64,000 bases of DNA from Vibrio aestuarianus (lineage in GTDB: Bacteria > Pseudomonadota > Gammaproteobacteria > Enterobacterales > Vibrionaceae): NCBI RefSeq assembly GCF_012395185.1, contig NZ_JAAZTU010000014.1:44055-108054 (forward strand), given 5' to 3'. Of this stretch, positions 1 through 8,964 are shown piece by piece (the stretch's first letter is position 1; each line of letters opens with the position of its first letter). The notes under the pieces are model-generated. The model searched no databases, had not been told where the DNA came from, and saw only the letters and a list, made by a program, of their open reading frames with translations. Both the position numbers and the translations under genes were made by a program.

Positions 1-10
1 ATGATTTACT

Positions 11-39
11 TTAAGTCTTTGTGACAAGGTGGGTACAAT
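11..39 (+). promoter_or_regulatory. possible sohB promoter
   Basis: A TACAAT -10-like hexamer (34-39) lies 17 bases downstream of a weak TTAAGT -35-like hexamer, 26 bases before the sohB start. Only the -10 is a good match, so this is tentative. Confidence 0.3.
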
Positions 40-65
40 ACACCAATTCGCACATTAAGAGGATT

Positions 66-1133
66 ATGACTGTGGAATTTTTGTTGGACTACGGCCTGTT
101 TTTGGCCAAGATTGCGACTGTCGTCGTCGCTCTCGTTGTATTGTTAGTCATTGTGAAATCCGTGGGTGGAAAAAACAGTGCGATAAAAGGTGAATTGGAA
201 GTGGTGAATTTGACTGATCGCCATAAAGATATCGTCGAACAGCTTGAGCACCATTTACATGATGATGCGTTTATAAAGGCGCGAGATAAAGCTGAGAAAA
301 AAAGCGAGAAAGAGAAAATAAAAGCGCGTGATAAAGCCATTAAAAAAGCAGCGAAAGAAGGTGAGTTAGACACAAAACGCGAACCACACCTTTTTGTTTT
401 GGACTTCAACGGCAGCATTGATGCCAAAGAAGTCGCCTCCTTGCATGAAGAAGTGACCGCTGTATTGGCTGTTGCTCGTGAAGGTGATGAAGTACTGCTG
501 CGCTTGGAAACGGGTGGCGGCATGGTTCATGGCTATGGTTTGGCATCATCGCAATTAGATCGCCTTAAAGCTGCCGGCTTACCATTGACGATAGCGGTTG
601 ACAAAGTGGCGGCTAGCGGTGGCTACATGATGGCGTGTATTGCCGATAAAATTGTGTCAGCACCGTTTGCGATTGTGGGTTCTATTGGTGTGATTGCGCA
701 GCTACCAAACTTCAACAAACTGCTTAAAAAGCATGACATCGAATATGAACAGTTAACGGCGGGTGAATACAAACGTACCTTGACTATGTTCGGCGAAAAT
801 AGTGATAAGGCGCGTGAAAAGTTTAAGCAAGAGCTAGAAGAAACGCATGAACTGTTTAAAGACTTTATTCGTGATCATCGCCCTGCGCTTGATCTTGATA
901 AAGTGGCGACAGGTGAGCACTGGTTTGGTACGCAAGCGAAGGCGTTAGGTTTGGTTGATGAAATTAAAACCTCTGATGATTTAGTCGTTGAAGCGTGCAA
1001 AGACAAAACGGTATTGGCGATTCATTACGTACAAAAGAAAAAACTGACAGATAAATTGGCCGGTGTGGCAGGTGAAGCTGCTGATAGCGTATTGATGAAG
1101 CTAATCAGCCGTGGTCAACGTCCGATAGTTTAA
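66..1133 (+). CDS. sohB: SohB, inner-membrane S49 family serine peptidase
   Basis: This is a 355-aa SohB-type protease, close to the ~349 aa of E. coli SohB. An N-terminal hydrophobic helix (about residues 8-29) anchors it in the inner membrane. A Lys/Glu-rich linker (about 50-105) leads to the S49 catalytic domain. The block ASGGYMMACIADKI carries the expected nucleophilic Ser, followed by SAPFAIVGSIGVI; the family uses a Ser-Lys dyad facing the periplasm. I chose ATG 66 because AAGAGG lies just upstream; an earlier in-frame start would add an implausible polar stretch before the anchor. SohB was first described as a multicopy suppressor of htrA loss; its natural substrates are not settled. 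It is convergent with rrtA. Confidence 0.9.
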   Translation: MTVEFLLDYGLFLAKIATVVVALVVLLVIVKSVGGKNSAIKGELEVVNLTDRHKDIVEQLEHHLHDDAFIKARDKAEKKSEKEKIKARDKAIKKAAKEGELDTKREPHLFVLDFNGSIDAKEVASLHEEVTAVLAVAREGDEVLLRLETGGGMVHGYGLASSQLDRLKAAGLPLTIAVDKVAASGGYMMACIADKIVSAPFAIVGSIGVIAQLPNFNKLLKKHDIEYEQLTAGEYKRTLTMFGENSDKAREKFKQELEETHELFKDFIRDHRPALDLDKVATGEHWFGTQAKALGLVDEIKTSDDLVVEACKDKTVLAIHYVQKKKLTDKLAGVAGEAADSVLMKLISRGQRPIV

Positions 1134-1217
1134 TCTGCGCTGTTTTTTTTGGGTTGAAGTGCGTTGCATTTCAATTGAAAGAGAATGAGCAAAAGAAGCA
1201 TTAAGCGGGGAAATGCG

Positions 1218-1781
1218 TTATTTCTCTGCTTTTTTTAACTGTAACCATTCACATAATCCGATTGCAAAGCCTGCCAGCATGCCAGCCAGGTGTGCTTCAA
1301 TGGCCACGCGGGCATTGATCAGTTCACTGGTGCTGACTGAAGCTCCGAACGTCTGTTCCCAGGTGACTTTAACGATAATACCTACCACCAACAGCCAACT
1401 GCTTTGGCGTCCTTGTAACGCTTCTTGTAGAGCCAAATAGGCAAACACCCCGTGTAGAGCACCAGACAAACCGACGTAAATCTGCATACTACTAAAAAAA
1501 AGGCTAACGCCAACCGTAAAGCTGGTCATAAGAAGGCTAAGTAGCAATCTTTTACTGCTAGGTTGAAACACAAAATGGATGACCCACAGTCCAGCGAGGT
1601 TCATGCCAAGATGTGCAAAGTTGGTATGAGTAAAATTTCCTGTTAGGATTCGCCACCATTGACCCGTTTCGATTACAGATAAGTTCCATTCGCTGAATGT
1701 AGCAAGGGGTTCAAATTGCAAAGCGAAGCAAATCAAACTGATGGTCATTAGCGTTAGATAGCTTTTTTTTATACTACTCAT
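1218..1781 (-). CDS. rrtA: Rhombosortase (rhomboid-type protease for GlyGly-CTERM proteins)
   Basis: A 187-aa polytopic rhomboid-superfamily protein. The segment IYVGLSGALHGVFAYLAL contains the GLSG-x-LHG signature that separates rhombosortases from ordinary rhomboids, with the catalytic Ser in GLSG. A downstream His (AIEAHLAGMLAGFAIGL) completes the dyad. HTNFAHLGMNLAGLW is the usual rhomboid HxxxN region. Rhombosortases cleave the C-terminal GlyGly-CTERM anchor of type II-secreted exoproteins. I start at MSSIKKSYLT (1781), because the longer frame runs 50 codons into the divergent gene. No GlyGly-CTERM substrate is encoded in this window. It is divergent from the DTW gene, with only 33 bases between starts, so each promoter must overlap the neighbour's coding sequence. 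Confidence 0.85.
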   Translation of the reverse strand: MSSIKKSYLTLMTISLICFALQFEPLATFSEWNLSVIETGQWWRILTGNFTHTNFAHLGMNLAGLWVIHFVFQPSSKRLLLSLLMTSFTVGVSLFFSSMQIYVGLSGALHGVFAYLALQEALQGRQSSWLLVVGIIVKVTWEQTFGASVSTSELINARVAIEAHLAGMLAGFAIGLCEWLQLKKAEK

Positions 1782-1814
1782 TTTTAGAAAATTCAGGCGG
1801 AAGTGGTTCACGTT

Positions 1815-2423
1815 ATGTCTCGTTATTGTTCTCAATGTGGTAAATCGCTTAAGGCGTGTATTTGTGCATCTATTGTACCGCTTGCATCGTCGGTAGAGCT
1901 TATCATCCTTCAACATCCGACAGAAGAACATCGCCCGATGGGAACTGCGCGTATTTTGGATTTATCTTTGGCGAACAGTATGCGTTTGGTAGGAGAAGAT
2001 TTCAGCCAACATGCGCAGCTCAATGCGCTACTTTCTGAGCCTGATGTCGTTCACTATGTGCTGTATCCCAGTGATGTTTCTCGCTGTGCATCTGAGCTGT
2101 CGACGTTATCTCCAGCCAAAAAAATTCGTATCATTTTACTCGATGGTACATGGAAGAAAGCATATAAAATGTGGCAACTTTCCGGCAACTTGCACGCGTT
2201 GCCAAGTGTACATTTGCCTAAAGACCTCGTCGGTAATTACCGTATTCGTAAAGCGCCGAGTGAAAACAGTTTATCGACGGTTGAAGCGGGATATCATATT
2301 TTATCGCTGCTTGAGTCAACGCGAAATTTTCAACCACTAATGACAGCTTTTGAACAGATGATAGAGTTTCAAATTGCCCAGATGCCCCCGGGCGTATTTG
2401 AGCGCAACTATTTGTCCAAATAA
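1815..2423 (+). CDS. DTW-domain protein, probable tRNA-uridine aminocarboxypropyltransferase
   Basis: A 202-aa protein of the DTW/TDD family, whose members (E. coli TapT/YfiP) transfer the 3-amino-3-carboxypropyl group of S-adenosylmethionine to a tRNA uridine. Visible marks are the N-terminal cysteine cluster CSQCGKSLKACIC, which may bind metal, the HPTEEHRPMGTAR motif, and LLDGTWKKA, the DTW core written here as DGTW. I chose ATG 1815 because it follows GGAAGTGG; a GTG at 1803 is an alternative. It is somewhat shorter than E. coli TapT (~232 aa). The family is clear; the exact tRNA position modified is inferred from homologues. Confidence 0.8.
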   Translation: MSRYCSQCGKSLKACICASIVPLASSVELIILQHPTEEHRPMGTARILDLSLANSMRLVGEDFSQHAQLNALLSEPDVVHYVLYPSDVSRCASELSTLSPAKKIRIILLDGTWKKAYKMWQLSGNLHALPSVHLPKDLVGNYRIRKAPSENSLSTVEAGYHILSLLESTRNFQPLMTAFEQMIEFQIAQMPPGVFERNYLSK

Positions 2424-2437
2424 ATAGTCTTTGCGCG

Positions 2438-2460
2438 GCACATCAGCAGTGGTGATGTGC
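2438..2460. terminator. inverted repeat between convergent genes
   Basis: GCACATCA (2438-2445) and TGATGTGC (2453-2460) form a perfect 8-bp stem with a 7-base loop, overlapping the last codons of dgt and following the DTW stop. It has no U tract, so terminator function is uncertain. Confidence 0.35.
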
Positions 2461-3771
2461 TGAGAACAATTGTTGATGCATTCTTTGTGCATAGCCATCG
2501 GTCATGGCAGAAATGTAATCGCATATCACCCGCATTCCATCTCCAGATCCATCTTCTGCTTGTTGCCATTTACCGCGAGTTGTTTCTGGCAGTAGCCGTT
2601 CAGGGTCAGCACTGAGCGCCTCGAATAGATCCATGATGATCTGTTGTCCTTTGTATTCCACACGTTGAACTTGTGGAATTTGAATGACGTATTGACTAAC
2701 GAAATTCTTCAAAACTTCAAGCGCATTAGCCATATTGGGTTCGAGAAAGGCATTAAAAGCGAGGAGTTCATTGTGAAACGGAGCGTCCACTGGTTTAACA
2801 TTAATGCTAGTGAGTAAAGCGTTGACCATGCCACCGATAGCATCTTTGCGGCGATAGTGTTTGCCAGCAAATAACATTTCACTGATTGAAGCAATGTGTT
2901 CTTCAAACCAAGCATCGCCACATTCGGCTAATTGAGAAGCTGCCGCCTCTTGCCACTGCTGGCGAGTGACCATGCCAAGTACGATAGCATCTTCCAAGTC
3001 ATGCACCCCATAGGCAATGTCATCCGCTAGCTCCATTATGGAGCAATCGAGTGATTTAAAGCGCGTCTTTTTGTGCTGATAAGGCGTTGCTGGTAGGTCA
3101 CGCATTTGGCTTAATAAGTCTTTATCGTTTGCTGATAACGGCTCAAAAACCCAAGCTAAAATCGATTGGTCACAATCATAAATGCCCTTGGCAGGTGACC
3201 AATCTTTCGCTTTGAGCTGACGTTGGTGAGAGACCGCTTCGGGGAGTTTTTCTGCTCGAGTTTGGCTAAGTAAAGCGGGATATTTTAGTAGTCCTAACGC
3301 CGTTCGCCGAGAAAGATTCATGCCATGGTGTTCGGTGTAGGGTTCAAGGCTTGTCACAATGCGAAAGGTTTGAGCATTACCTTCAAAACCACCATGTTCA
3401 CGCATCATGTAGTTCAACGCGACTTCGCCTCCGTGCCCATAAGGGGGATGACCAATATCATGCGCCAAGCACAATGAGTCGATCAAGCTATCTGAAGGCA
3501 ATAGATCACGAAATTCGGGTTGTTTTAGCTTTATCTGAGCAACAATACCAGTACCTAATTGAGCCGCTTCCAGTGAATGTGTTAAACGGGTACGGTGGAA
3601 ATCATTAAGGCTGGTACCGTGTACCTGAGTTTTTGCTTGTAAGCGACGAAAGGCCGCTGAATGGAGAATACGTGCGCGATCACGTTGGTATGGGCTGCGG
3701 TGATCATCTCGACGAATTTTATGTTCATCATCTTTGCGCTCAAGCCATTTAGGGCTAATGGAAATTTCCAT
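2443..3771 (-). CDS. dgt: dGTPase-like HD-domain deoxynucleoside triphosphate triphosphohydrolase
   Basis: A 442-aa HD-superfamily hydrolase of the dGTPase family, which splits dNTPs into deoxynucleoside and tripolyphosphate. The N-terminal signature RARILHSAAFRRLQAKTQV and the metal-binding HD motif LAHDIGHPPYGHGGE are intact. RTRLTHSLEAAQLG provides the first His, and LADDIAYGVHDLEDA the later Asp/His ligands. It is shorter than E. coli Dgt (505 aa), as in the subfamily annotated 'dGTPase-like' in Vibrio. It ends 20 bases from the convergent DTW gene and lies 58 bases downstream of yfbR, another nucleotide phosphohydrolase, probably in one transcript. dGTPase-family enzymes are also known in phage defence; the conserved core setting here favours housekeeping. 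Confidence 0.88.
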   Translation of the reverse strand: MEISISPKWLERKDDEHKIRRDDHRSPYQRDRARILHSAAFRRLQAKTQVHGTSLNDFHRTRLTHSLEAAQLGTGIVAQIKLKQPEFRDLLPSDSLIDSLCLAHDIGHPPYGHGGEVALNYMMREHGGFEGNAQTFRIVTSLEPYTEHHGMNLSRRTALGLLKYPALLSQTRAEKLPEAVSHQRQLKAKDWSPAKGIYDCDQSILAWVFEPLSANDKDLLSQMRDLPATPYQHKKTRFKSLDCSIMELADDIAYGVHDLEDAIVLGMVTRQQWQEAAASQLAECGDAWFEEHIASISEMLFAGKHYRRKDAIGGMVNALLTSINVKPVDAPFHNELLAFNAFLEPNMANALEVLKNFVSQYVIQIPQVQRVEYKGQQIIMDLFEALSADPERLLPETTRGKWQQAEDGSGDGMRVICDYISAMTDGYAQRMHQQLFSAHHHC

Positions 3772-3829
3772 ACCATCTCCTGCAACACATTGCTAATTTT
3801 CAAACACTTACCTGGTAACTTATCGCTAA

Positions 3830-4414
3830 TTAGCTGATTTCGTCCAGCGTTAATTCAAAACTTGGGGCAAAGGTATTTAAGAAATACTCCATTTCAGGTG
3901 TTCGGCGCTCTTTAAGAGTGATATCAAGGCGCTTTTTCGCGAGTGCATACTCGTGGTTTCCAGCGCTCAACTCTTCTAAACATTTGAGATAAGCACAGAT
4001 AGAGTCAGCTTGTTTTACAATAGCCGCATCTTCAGGATGCGCTGCTTGCGTCACCAGGTACGGCGCGAAGTCTTCCTGTAGTTCCTCTGGCAGCATAGAA
4101 AGCAGTTTTTGCTCAGCAGCGGCTTCAATCTTTTTATACTCTTTAGCTATATCTGGGTTGTAGTATTTGACTGGTGTCGGTAAATCGCCAGTTAATACTT
4201 CGCTGGTATCATGATACATCCCCAAAATTGCAATTCGTTCAGGGTTAACCTTCCCACCGAATTTTTTGTTTTTGATCACCGCTAATGCGTGTGCGACAAA
4301 AGCAACTTGCAGGCTATGTTCTGAAATGTTTTCACTGGAAACCGAACGCATTAAAGGCCAACGTTGAATTAACTGCATTCGAGCGAGATGGGCAAAAAAA
4401 TGGCTCTCTTTCAT
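3830..4414 (-). CDS. yfbR: 5'-deoxynucleotidase YfbR
   Basis: A 194-aa HD-domain phosphatase that converts deoxyribonucleoside 5'-monophosphates to deoxyribonucleosides. It matches E. coli YfbR (199 aa) along its length. Metal ligands are visible in [12 protein letters not shown], the HD pair in [20 protein letters not shown], and the later Asp in [21 protein letters not shown] start at [10 protein letters not shown] (4414), which aligns with the E. coli start; an ATG four codons upstream has its Shine-Dalgarno too close. It sits between alaA and dgt on the same strand, behind the alaA terminator. Confidence 0.92.
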   Translation of the reverse strand: MKESHFFAHLARMQLIQRWPLMRSVSSENISEHSLQVAFVAHALAVIKNKKFGGKVNPERIAILGMYHDTSEVLTGDLPTPVKYYNPDIAKEYKKIEAAAEQKLLSMLPEELQEDFAPYLVTQAAHPEDAAIVKQADSICAYLKCLEELSAGNHEYALAKKRLDITLKERRTPEMEYFLNTFAPSFELTLDEIS

Positions 4415-4447
4415 TGCAATAAACATCCTTGCTTTGAGTGGAAAAGA

Positions 4448-4486
4448 AAACGGACGCTCTTTCAGTTTAGGAAAGTGCGCCCGTTT
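4448..4486 (-). terminator. rho-independent terminator of alaA
   Basis: AAACGG-a-CGC-t-CTTTC (4448-4463) pairs with GAAAG-t-GCG-c-CCGTTT (4471-4486) around a 7-base loop, with two mismatches. Read on the minus strand it is followed by TTCTTTTC, giving a U-rich tail. Confidence 0.7.
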
Positions 4487-4512
4487 AGCATATGGAACTT
4501 TACGTTAAAATT

Positions 4513-5727
4513 CTACTGGCTGTAGGTTGATAAGAAACGTTCAAACCGACCAATAGCAATTTCCAAATCTTCAATGTGAGGCAATGTTACAATACGGAAG
4601 TGATCCGGTTTTGGCCAGTTAAAGCCCGTACCTTGTACAAGCAGTACTTTTTCTTGTTTCAGAAAATCGAGGACCATTTTTTGGTCATCTTTAATGCTGT
4701 ACATCTTGGTGTCGATTTTCGGAAACAGGTACATTGCTCCTTTCGGTTTCACACAAGAAACACCAGGGATTTGGTTGATCAATTCCCAAGCGCGATCGCG
4801 CTGTTCGAGCAAGCGTCCGCCTGGCAGAATCAACTCATTGATACTTTGATAGCCACCTAGTGCCGTTTGGATGGCATGTTGCATTGGCACGTTGGCGCAC
4901 AAGCGCATTGACGCGAGCATTTCCAAGCCAGCTACATAGCCTTGAGCGATATGTTTTGGTCCGGTGATAAACATCCATCCACCGCGGAAACCACATACTC
5001 GATAAGCTTTCGATAGACCATTAAACGTTAGCATTAAGACATCATCAGCCAGTGTTGAAATCGGCGTGTGAGTCGCACCGTCATAGAGAATTTTATCGTA
5101 GATTTCGTCGGCGAAGATGATCAACTTATGTTTACGAGCAATTTCGATAATTTCTAGTAAAAAGTCGCGGCTATAAACTGCACCAGTTGGGTTATTCGGG
5201 TTGATCAACACAATACCGCGCGTTTTCGGCGTGATTTTGTTTTTGATGTCGTCAAGGTCGGGATACCAATCGGCTTCTTCATCACATAGGTAATGTACGG
5301 CTTTACCACCAGAAAGTGCGACAGAAGCTGTCCATAGTGGGTAATCAGGTGCTGGAACCAGCATTTCATCGCCATTATTAAGTAAGGCTTGCATCGCCAT
5401 CACGATAAGTTCAGAGGCACCATTACCAATATAAACGTCTTCGACATCTAAGCTGCGTAAGCCTTTTTTCTGGTAATGTTGCACTACGGCTTTACGTGCC
5501 GAATAGATACCTTTCGAGTCACAATAACCTTGAGATGTTGGGAGGTTACGGATCACATCAACAAGGATTTCGTCTGGGGCGTCAAAGCCAAATGGGGCGG
5601 GGTTACCGATATTTAGCTTCAGTATTTTATGCCCCTCTTCTTCCATGCGCTTAGCATGTTTGAGTACAGGTCCCCTAATGTCGTAGCAGACATTATCGAG
5701 TTTTGACGACATCCCGATATTTTGCAT
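4513..5727 (-). CDS. alaA: Alanine transaminase AlaA (glutamate-pyruvate aminotransferase)
   Basis: A 404-aa class I PLP-dependent aminotransferase, nearly identical in layout to E. coli AlaA/YfbQ (405 aa). AlaA makes L-alanine from pyruvate and glutamate. Characteristic segments are ICYDIRGP-like NVCYDIRGPVLK near the start, LNIGNPAPFGFDAPDE, INPNNPTGAVYS, IIFADEIYDKILYDG with the pyridine-N-binding Asp, and NGLSKAYRVCGFRGGW with the Schiff-base Lys. The C terminus FRIVTLPHIEDLE has the carboxylate-binding Arg. It has its own terminator and is divergent from menF. Confidence 0.93.
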   Translation of the reverse strand: MQNIGMSSKLDNVCYDIRGPVLKHAKRMEEEGHKILKLNIGNPAPFGFDAPDEILVDVIRNLPTSQGYCDSKGIYSARKAVVQHYQKKGLRSLDVEDVYIGNGASELIVMAMQALLNNGDEMLVPAPDYPLWTASVALSGGKAVHYLCDEEADWYPDLDDIKNKITPKTRGIVLINPNNPTGAVYSRDFLLEIIEIARKHKLIIFADEIYDKILYDGATHTPISTLADDVLMLTFNGLSKAYRVCGFRGGWMFITGPKHIAQGYVAGLEMLASMRLCANVPMQHAIQTALGGYQSINELILPGGRLLEQRDRAWELINQIPGVSCVKPKGAMYLFPKIDTKMYSIKDDQKMVLDFLKQEKVLLVQGTGFNWPKPDHFRIVTLPHIEDLEIAIGRFERFLSTYSQ

Positions 5728-5775
5728 TGTGTGATTCCTGAAAATTAAATGATTTCTTTATTAAAATACACCAAA

Positions 5776-5805
5776 TTGATTTTTGATAGAATAAAAATCT
5801 ACAAT
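5776..5805 (+). promoter_or_regulatory. candidate menF operon promoter
   Basis: TTGATT (5776-5781) and TACAAT (5800-5805) are separated by 18 bases. They lie 140 bases upstream of menF in the AT-rich alaA-menF divergent region. Nothing operator-like is obvious. Confidence 0.4.
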
Positions 5806-5944
5806 AGGGTGCTTTTTCGGAAGTGATAGCCTAGCTCTTTATCACAGGAATTTGCAAAAGATGGGAGGCAACCTTGATTTACGCTGCCTGTCTAAATAGA
5901 GTAGCCATCAGTAAAGCCCGTCTCTCAATATTTACGAGGTCGAT

Positions 5945-7252
5945 TTGTCGCATTTTCATCAAGCCATTGCTCTGTTGATAGAGCAAATAAACGACGCGAA
6001 GGATGATGACGTTCGTTTTGTACAAAATTTGCAAGAAGCTCCACTTTTCGCGTCTATTGATTGGCTTGAAGCCCAACCAATTTTCCCTAAGTTTTACTGG
6101 CAATCACGTGACACGCGTGAAGAAGTGGTCGCGTTAGGCCAACTATATACGTTCTCTGAACCAGAACCTGCTTATACTATTTTAGGTGCTGAGCAACGTG
6201 TCTGGGGTGGTCGCTCGTTTGATGGTAATACCGATAAAAACAAACGTTGCATGTCGTCATTCTTTTTTCTGCCACAAATTGAATTGATTCGGTTTGATGA
6301 ACAATGGTCAATTGCTGTTAACGTGACCGCAGAACGCCACCGTACTTTAGCGGCGCTGAATAAACTACAAATGGATATAAGCCCATTACGTTCAATCTCT
6401 TCACATATTGAATGCATAAAGCATGAGCCAAATGAGAATCAATGGCAGCAGCTTGTCGATCAGGTACTTGATAGGATTGAGGCAAATGCGTTTAAGAAAG
6501 TGGTGCTAGCGAGAAAAACAACACTGAATTTAGATTCGCCACTCAGTGCAGCGCAACTGCTGAAAGCTAGCTCTACGCAAAATCATCACAGTTTTCATTT
6601 TTTGTTAGCACTGGACCAAAAACACAGCTTTATGGGCTCAACCCCTGAGCGTTTATATGCGCGTCAAGGAAATGAGCTTTATACGGAAGCTCTGGCTGGA
6701 ACCATTGGTCGTGGCATGAATGCGAGCCAAGATATGGAATTGGCAAATTGGCTCTCTCAAGACAGTAAAAATCTCAATGAGAACCAATATGTGGTGGATG
6801 ATATTGTTGAGCGTTTAACTCCACATTCTGAATGTGTTGAGGTAGAACAGGAAGCGCGCTTAGTGCGGTTACGTAAAGTGCAGCATTTAAAACGCAGTAT
6901 CCATGCTCAGCTTAAAAAAGGCATTAACGGTGTGCAACTGCTCAGTGCATTGCAACCTACGGCTGCGGTTGCAGGTTTACCGCGCAAAGAGGCGATGGAT
7001 TTCATTCTCGCCCATGAACCTTTTGCTCGTGGGTGGTATGCTGGTTCGGTAGGCTATATCAGCCATCAAAAAGCGGAGTTTTGTGTGGCCATTCGCAGTG
7101 CGTTATTAGTGGATAAACAAGTGCAGCTATTTGCTGGGGCTGGGATTGTCCCCGGTTCAGTAGCGGAATATGAATGGCAAGAACTAGATAAAAAGATGTC
7201 AACATTGTTGAGTTTGATTAGTGACCACTTGCCACTAGGAGTCGCATCATGA
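5945..7252 (+). CDS. menF: Isochorismate synthase MenF
   Basis: A 435-aa chorismate-utilising enzyme (E. coli MenF 431 aa) that isomerises chorismate to isochorismate, the first committed step of menaquinone synthesis. The C-terminal chorismate-binding half shows KKVVLARKT with the general-base Lys, FMGSTPERLYARQG, EALAGTIGRG, the Mg-binding SKNLNENQYVVDDI, and FCVAIRSALL/GAGIVPGSV. The start is a TTG at 5945: ACGAGGT sits at ideal distance and no ATG fits as well. It opens the menFDHBCE operon and overlaps menD by four bases (ATGA), indicating translational coupling. Confidence 0.93.
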   Translation: MSHFHQAIALLIEQINDAKDDDVRFVQNLQEAPLFASIDWLEAQPIFPKFYWQSRDTREEVVALGQLYTFSEPEPAYTILGAEQRVWGGRSFDGNTDKNKRCMSSFFFLPQIELIRFDEQWSIAVNVTAERHRTLAALNKLQMDISPLRSISSHIECIKHEPNENQWQQLVDQVLDRIEANAFKKVVLARKTTLNLDSPLSAAQLLKASSTQNHHSFHFLLALDQKHSFMGSTPERLYARQGNELYTEALAGTIGRGMNASQDMELANWLSQDSKNLNENQYVVDDIVERLTPHSECVEVEQEARLVRLRKVQHLKRSIHAQLKKGINGVQLLSALQPTAAVAGLPRKEAMDFILAHEPFARGWYAGSVGYISHQKAEFCVAIRSALLVDKQVQLFAGAGIVPGSVAEYEWQELDKKMSTLLSLISDHLPLGVAS

Positions 7253-8964
7253 AACAAGATCAAGCAGTATTGAATCGAATTTGGAGCCAGACCCTTCTTG
7301 AAGAGCTGACACGTTTGGATGTTGAAGAGGTTTGTATTGCACCGGGTTCGCGCTCGACTCCTTTGACCCTTGAAGCGGATGCCAATCAAAAACTCACACT
7401 GCATACGCATTTTGATGAACGTGGTTTAGGCTTTTTAGCTTTGGGATTAGCCAAGGCAAGTCAAAAGCCAGTCGCGGTAATCGTGACCTCTGGCACCGCG
7501 GTGGCTAATCTGTTGCCAGCGATTGCTGAATCTAAACTCACCGGCGAAAAATTGGTGGTTTTAAGCGCAGATCGCCCACTTGAGTTAGTAGGGTGTGGTG
7601 CGAATCAAGCCATCAATCAAGTTGGCATCTATTCTTCACATGTGACTCAAACCCTTAACTTACCGAGCCCAAATACCGCAGTACCATTAACCTGGCTGCT
7701 CACTAGCCTTGATGAAATGATGGCAAACCAAGCTCGACAAGGTGGAACGGTACACATTAACTGCCCATTTCCCGAACCTTTATATTCGCAAGGGGATAAA
7801 ACCCAGTTTGCTGGCTATCTAGCATCTATCGATTCATGGCAGTCAAGCTCTCAGCCATACAGTTCAAGCTTTGGGCAATGGTGTACTGAAAGCATGGATT
7901 GTGGTGAGCTATTTAATAAAAAAGGTTTAATCATTATTGGTTCATTGAACCTTGCAAACGCAAAGAAAGCCAAGCAGTTTGCAAATAAACTCGGTTGGCC
8001 AGTATTGTGTGATCCACAATCTGGGGTGAACAGCGACTGGGCACATTTTGATTTATGGCTGCAAAATAGCGTAGCGAAAGAGCAGCTCAGCGAATGTGAG
8101 GTGATTGTTCAATTTGGATCTCGTTTAGTGTCGAAAAGGCTTAATCAATGGTTAAGTGAACAGGTTACGCAGCGCGCAGCGCAGTATATATATGTTTCAT
8201 CTCAAGCTGAGCGTAATAACCCTTCCCACTTACCTCAATGGCACTTTGTTGCTGATATTGAACAATGGGTTGAAACACATATTAGCAAGTGGACGGCATT
8301 AGGTGCGACTCAGGCCGGTTGGGCTGACCAATTAAAAAGCAAAGCTAGCGAGCTTGAGCAACTGGCACAACTGCATTTGTGTGGTGATGAGTCATTAAGT
8401 GAAATTGCGGTTGCGTTGGATCTTGCTGAGCGTAGCCAAAATGCTGATCTTTTTCTTGGTAACAGCCTAATTGTGCGCCTAGTTGATATGTTTGCTACGC
8501 TCGACAATCGCCATGTCTATTCCAACCGAGGTGCTTCTGGCATTGATGGCTTAGTGGCAACCATGGCTGGTGTGCAACGCATTAACCAACAGCCGATGCT
8601 TATGCTTATCGGTGATACCGCCTTATTATATGATCTCAACTCTCTTGCACTAGTCACTCATACTTGTGCGCCATTAGTGATTGTGGTCACCAATAACGAT
8701 GGCGGGGCGATTTTTGATTTATTGCCAGTACCTGCCGCTCAAAAGTCAGCGCTTTATCAAATGCCTCATGGCTATCAGTTTAAGTTTGCGGCCAAGCAAT
8801 TTGGTTTGTCCTATGTTCATCCTCAAACATTATCTGCGTATCAATCTGCCGTGAGTGAGCACTTACAGCAGGGACAAGGAACATTAATCGTTGAAGTGAT
8901 CACACCTCCTGAGCAAGCTTCAACTCAACTTAAACAATTTACTCAGCAAATTGATGCCAACTAG
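7249..8964 (+). CDS. menD: SEPHCHC synthase MenD (ThDP enzyme)
   Basis: A 571-aa thiamine-diphosphate enzyme that adds 2-oxoglutarate-derived succinic semialdehyde to isochorismate, giving SEPHCHC. The N-terminal domain has CIAPGSRSTPLTLEA and DERGLGFLALGLAKAS. The C-terminal ThDP domain has LIGDTALLYDLNSL, continuing to VTNNDGGAIFDLLP, the GD...NN cofactor-Mg motif. FLGNSLIVRLVD and YSNRGASGIDG are typical of MenD. Length fits the family (~556 aa). It overlaps both menF and menH. Confidence 0.94.
   Translation: MKQDQAVLNRIWSQTLLEELTRLDVEEVCIAPGSRSTPLTLEADANQKLTLHTHFDERGLGFLALGLAKASQKPVAVIVTSGTAVANLLPAIAESKLTGEKLVVLSADRPLELVGCGANQAINQVGIYSSHVTQTLNLPSPNTAVPLTWLLTSLDEMMANQARQGGTVHINCPFPEPLYSQGDKTQFAGYLASIDSWQSSSQPYSSSFGQWCTESMDCGELFNKKGLIIIGSLNLANAKKAKQFANKLGWPVLCDPQSGVNSDWAHFDLWLQNSVAKEQLSECEVIVQFGSRLVSKRLNQWLSEQVTQRAAQYIYVSSQAERNNPSHLPQWHFVADIEQWVETHISKWTALGATQAGWADQLKSKASELEQLAQLHLCGDESLSEIAVALDLAERSQNADLFLGNSLIVRLVDMFATLDNRHVYSNRGASGIDGLVATMAGVQRINQQPMLMLIGDTALLYDLNSLALVTHTCAPLVIVVTNNDGGAIFDLLPVPAAQKSALYQMPHGYQFKFAAKQFGLSYVHPQTLSAYQSAVSEHLQQGQGTLIVEVITPPEQASTQLKQFTQQIDAN

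Noticed and set aside
89..523. 144-codon minus-strand frame
   Set aside because: Antisense to sohB with low-complexity Ser/Ala/Thr composition and no ribosome binding site; a shadow of the Lys/Glu-rich linker.
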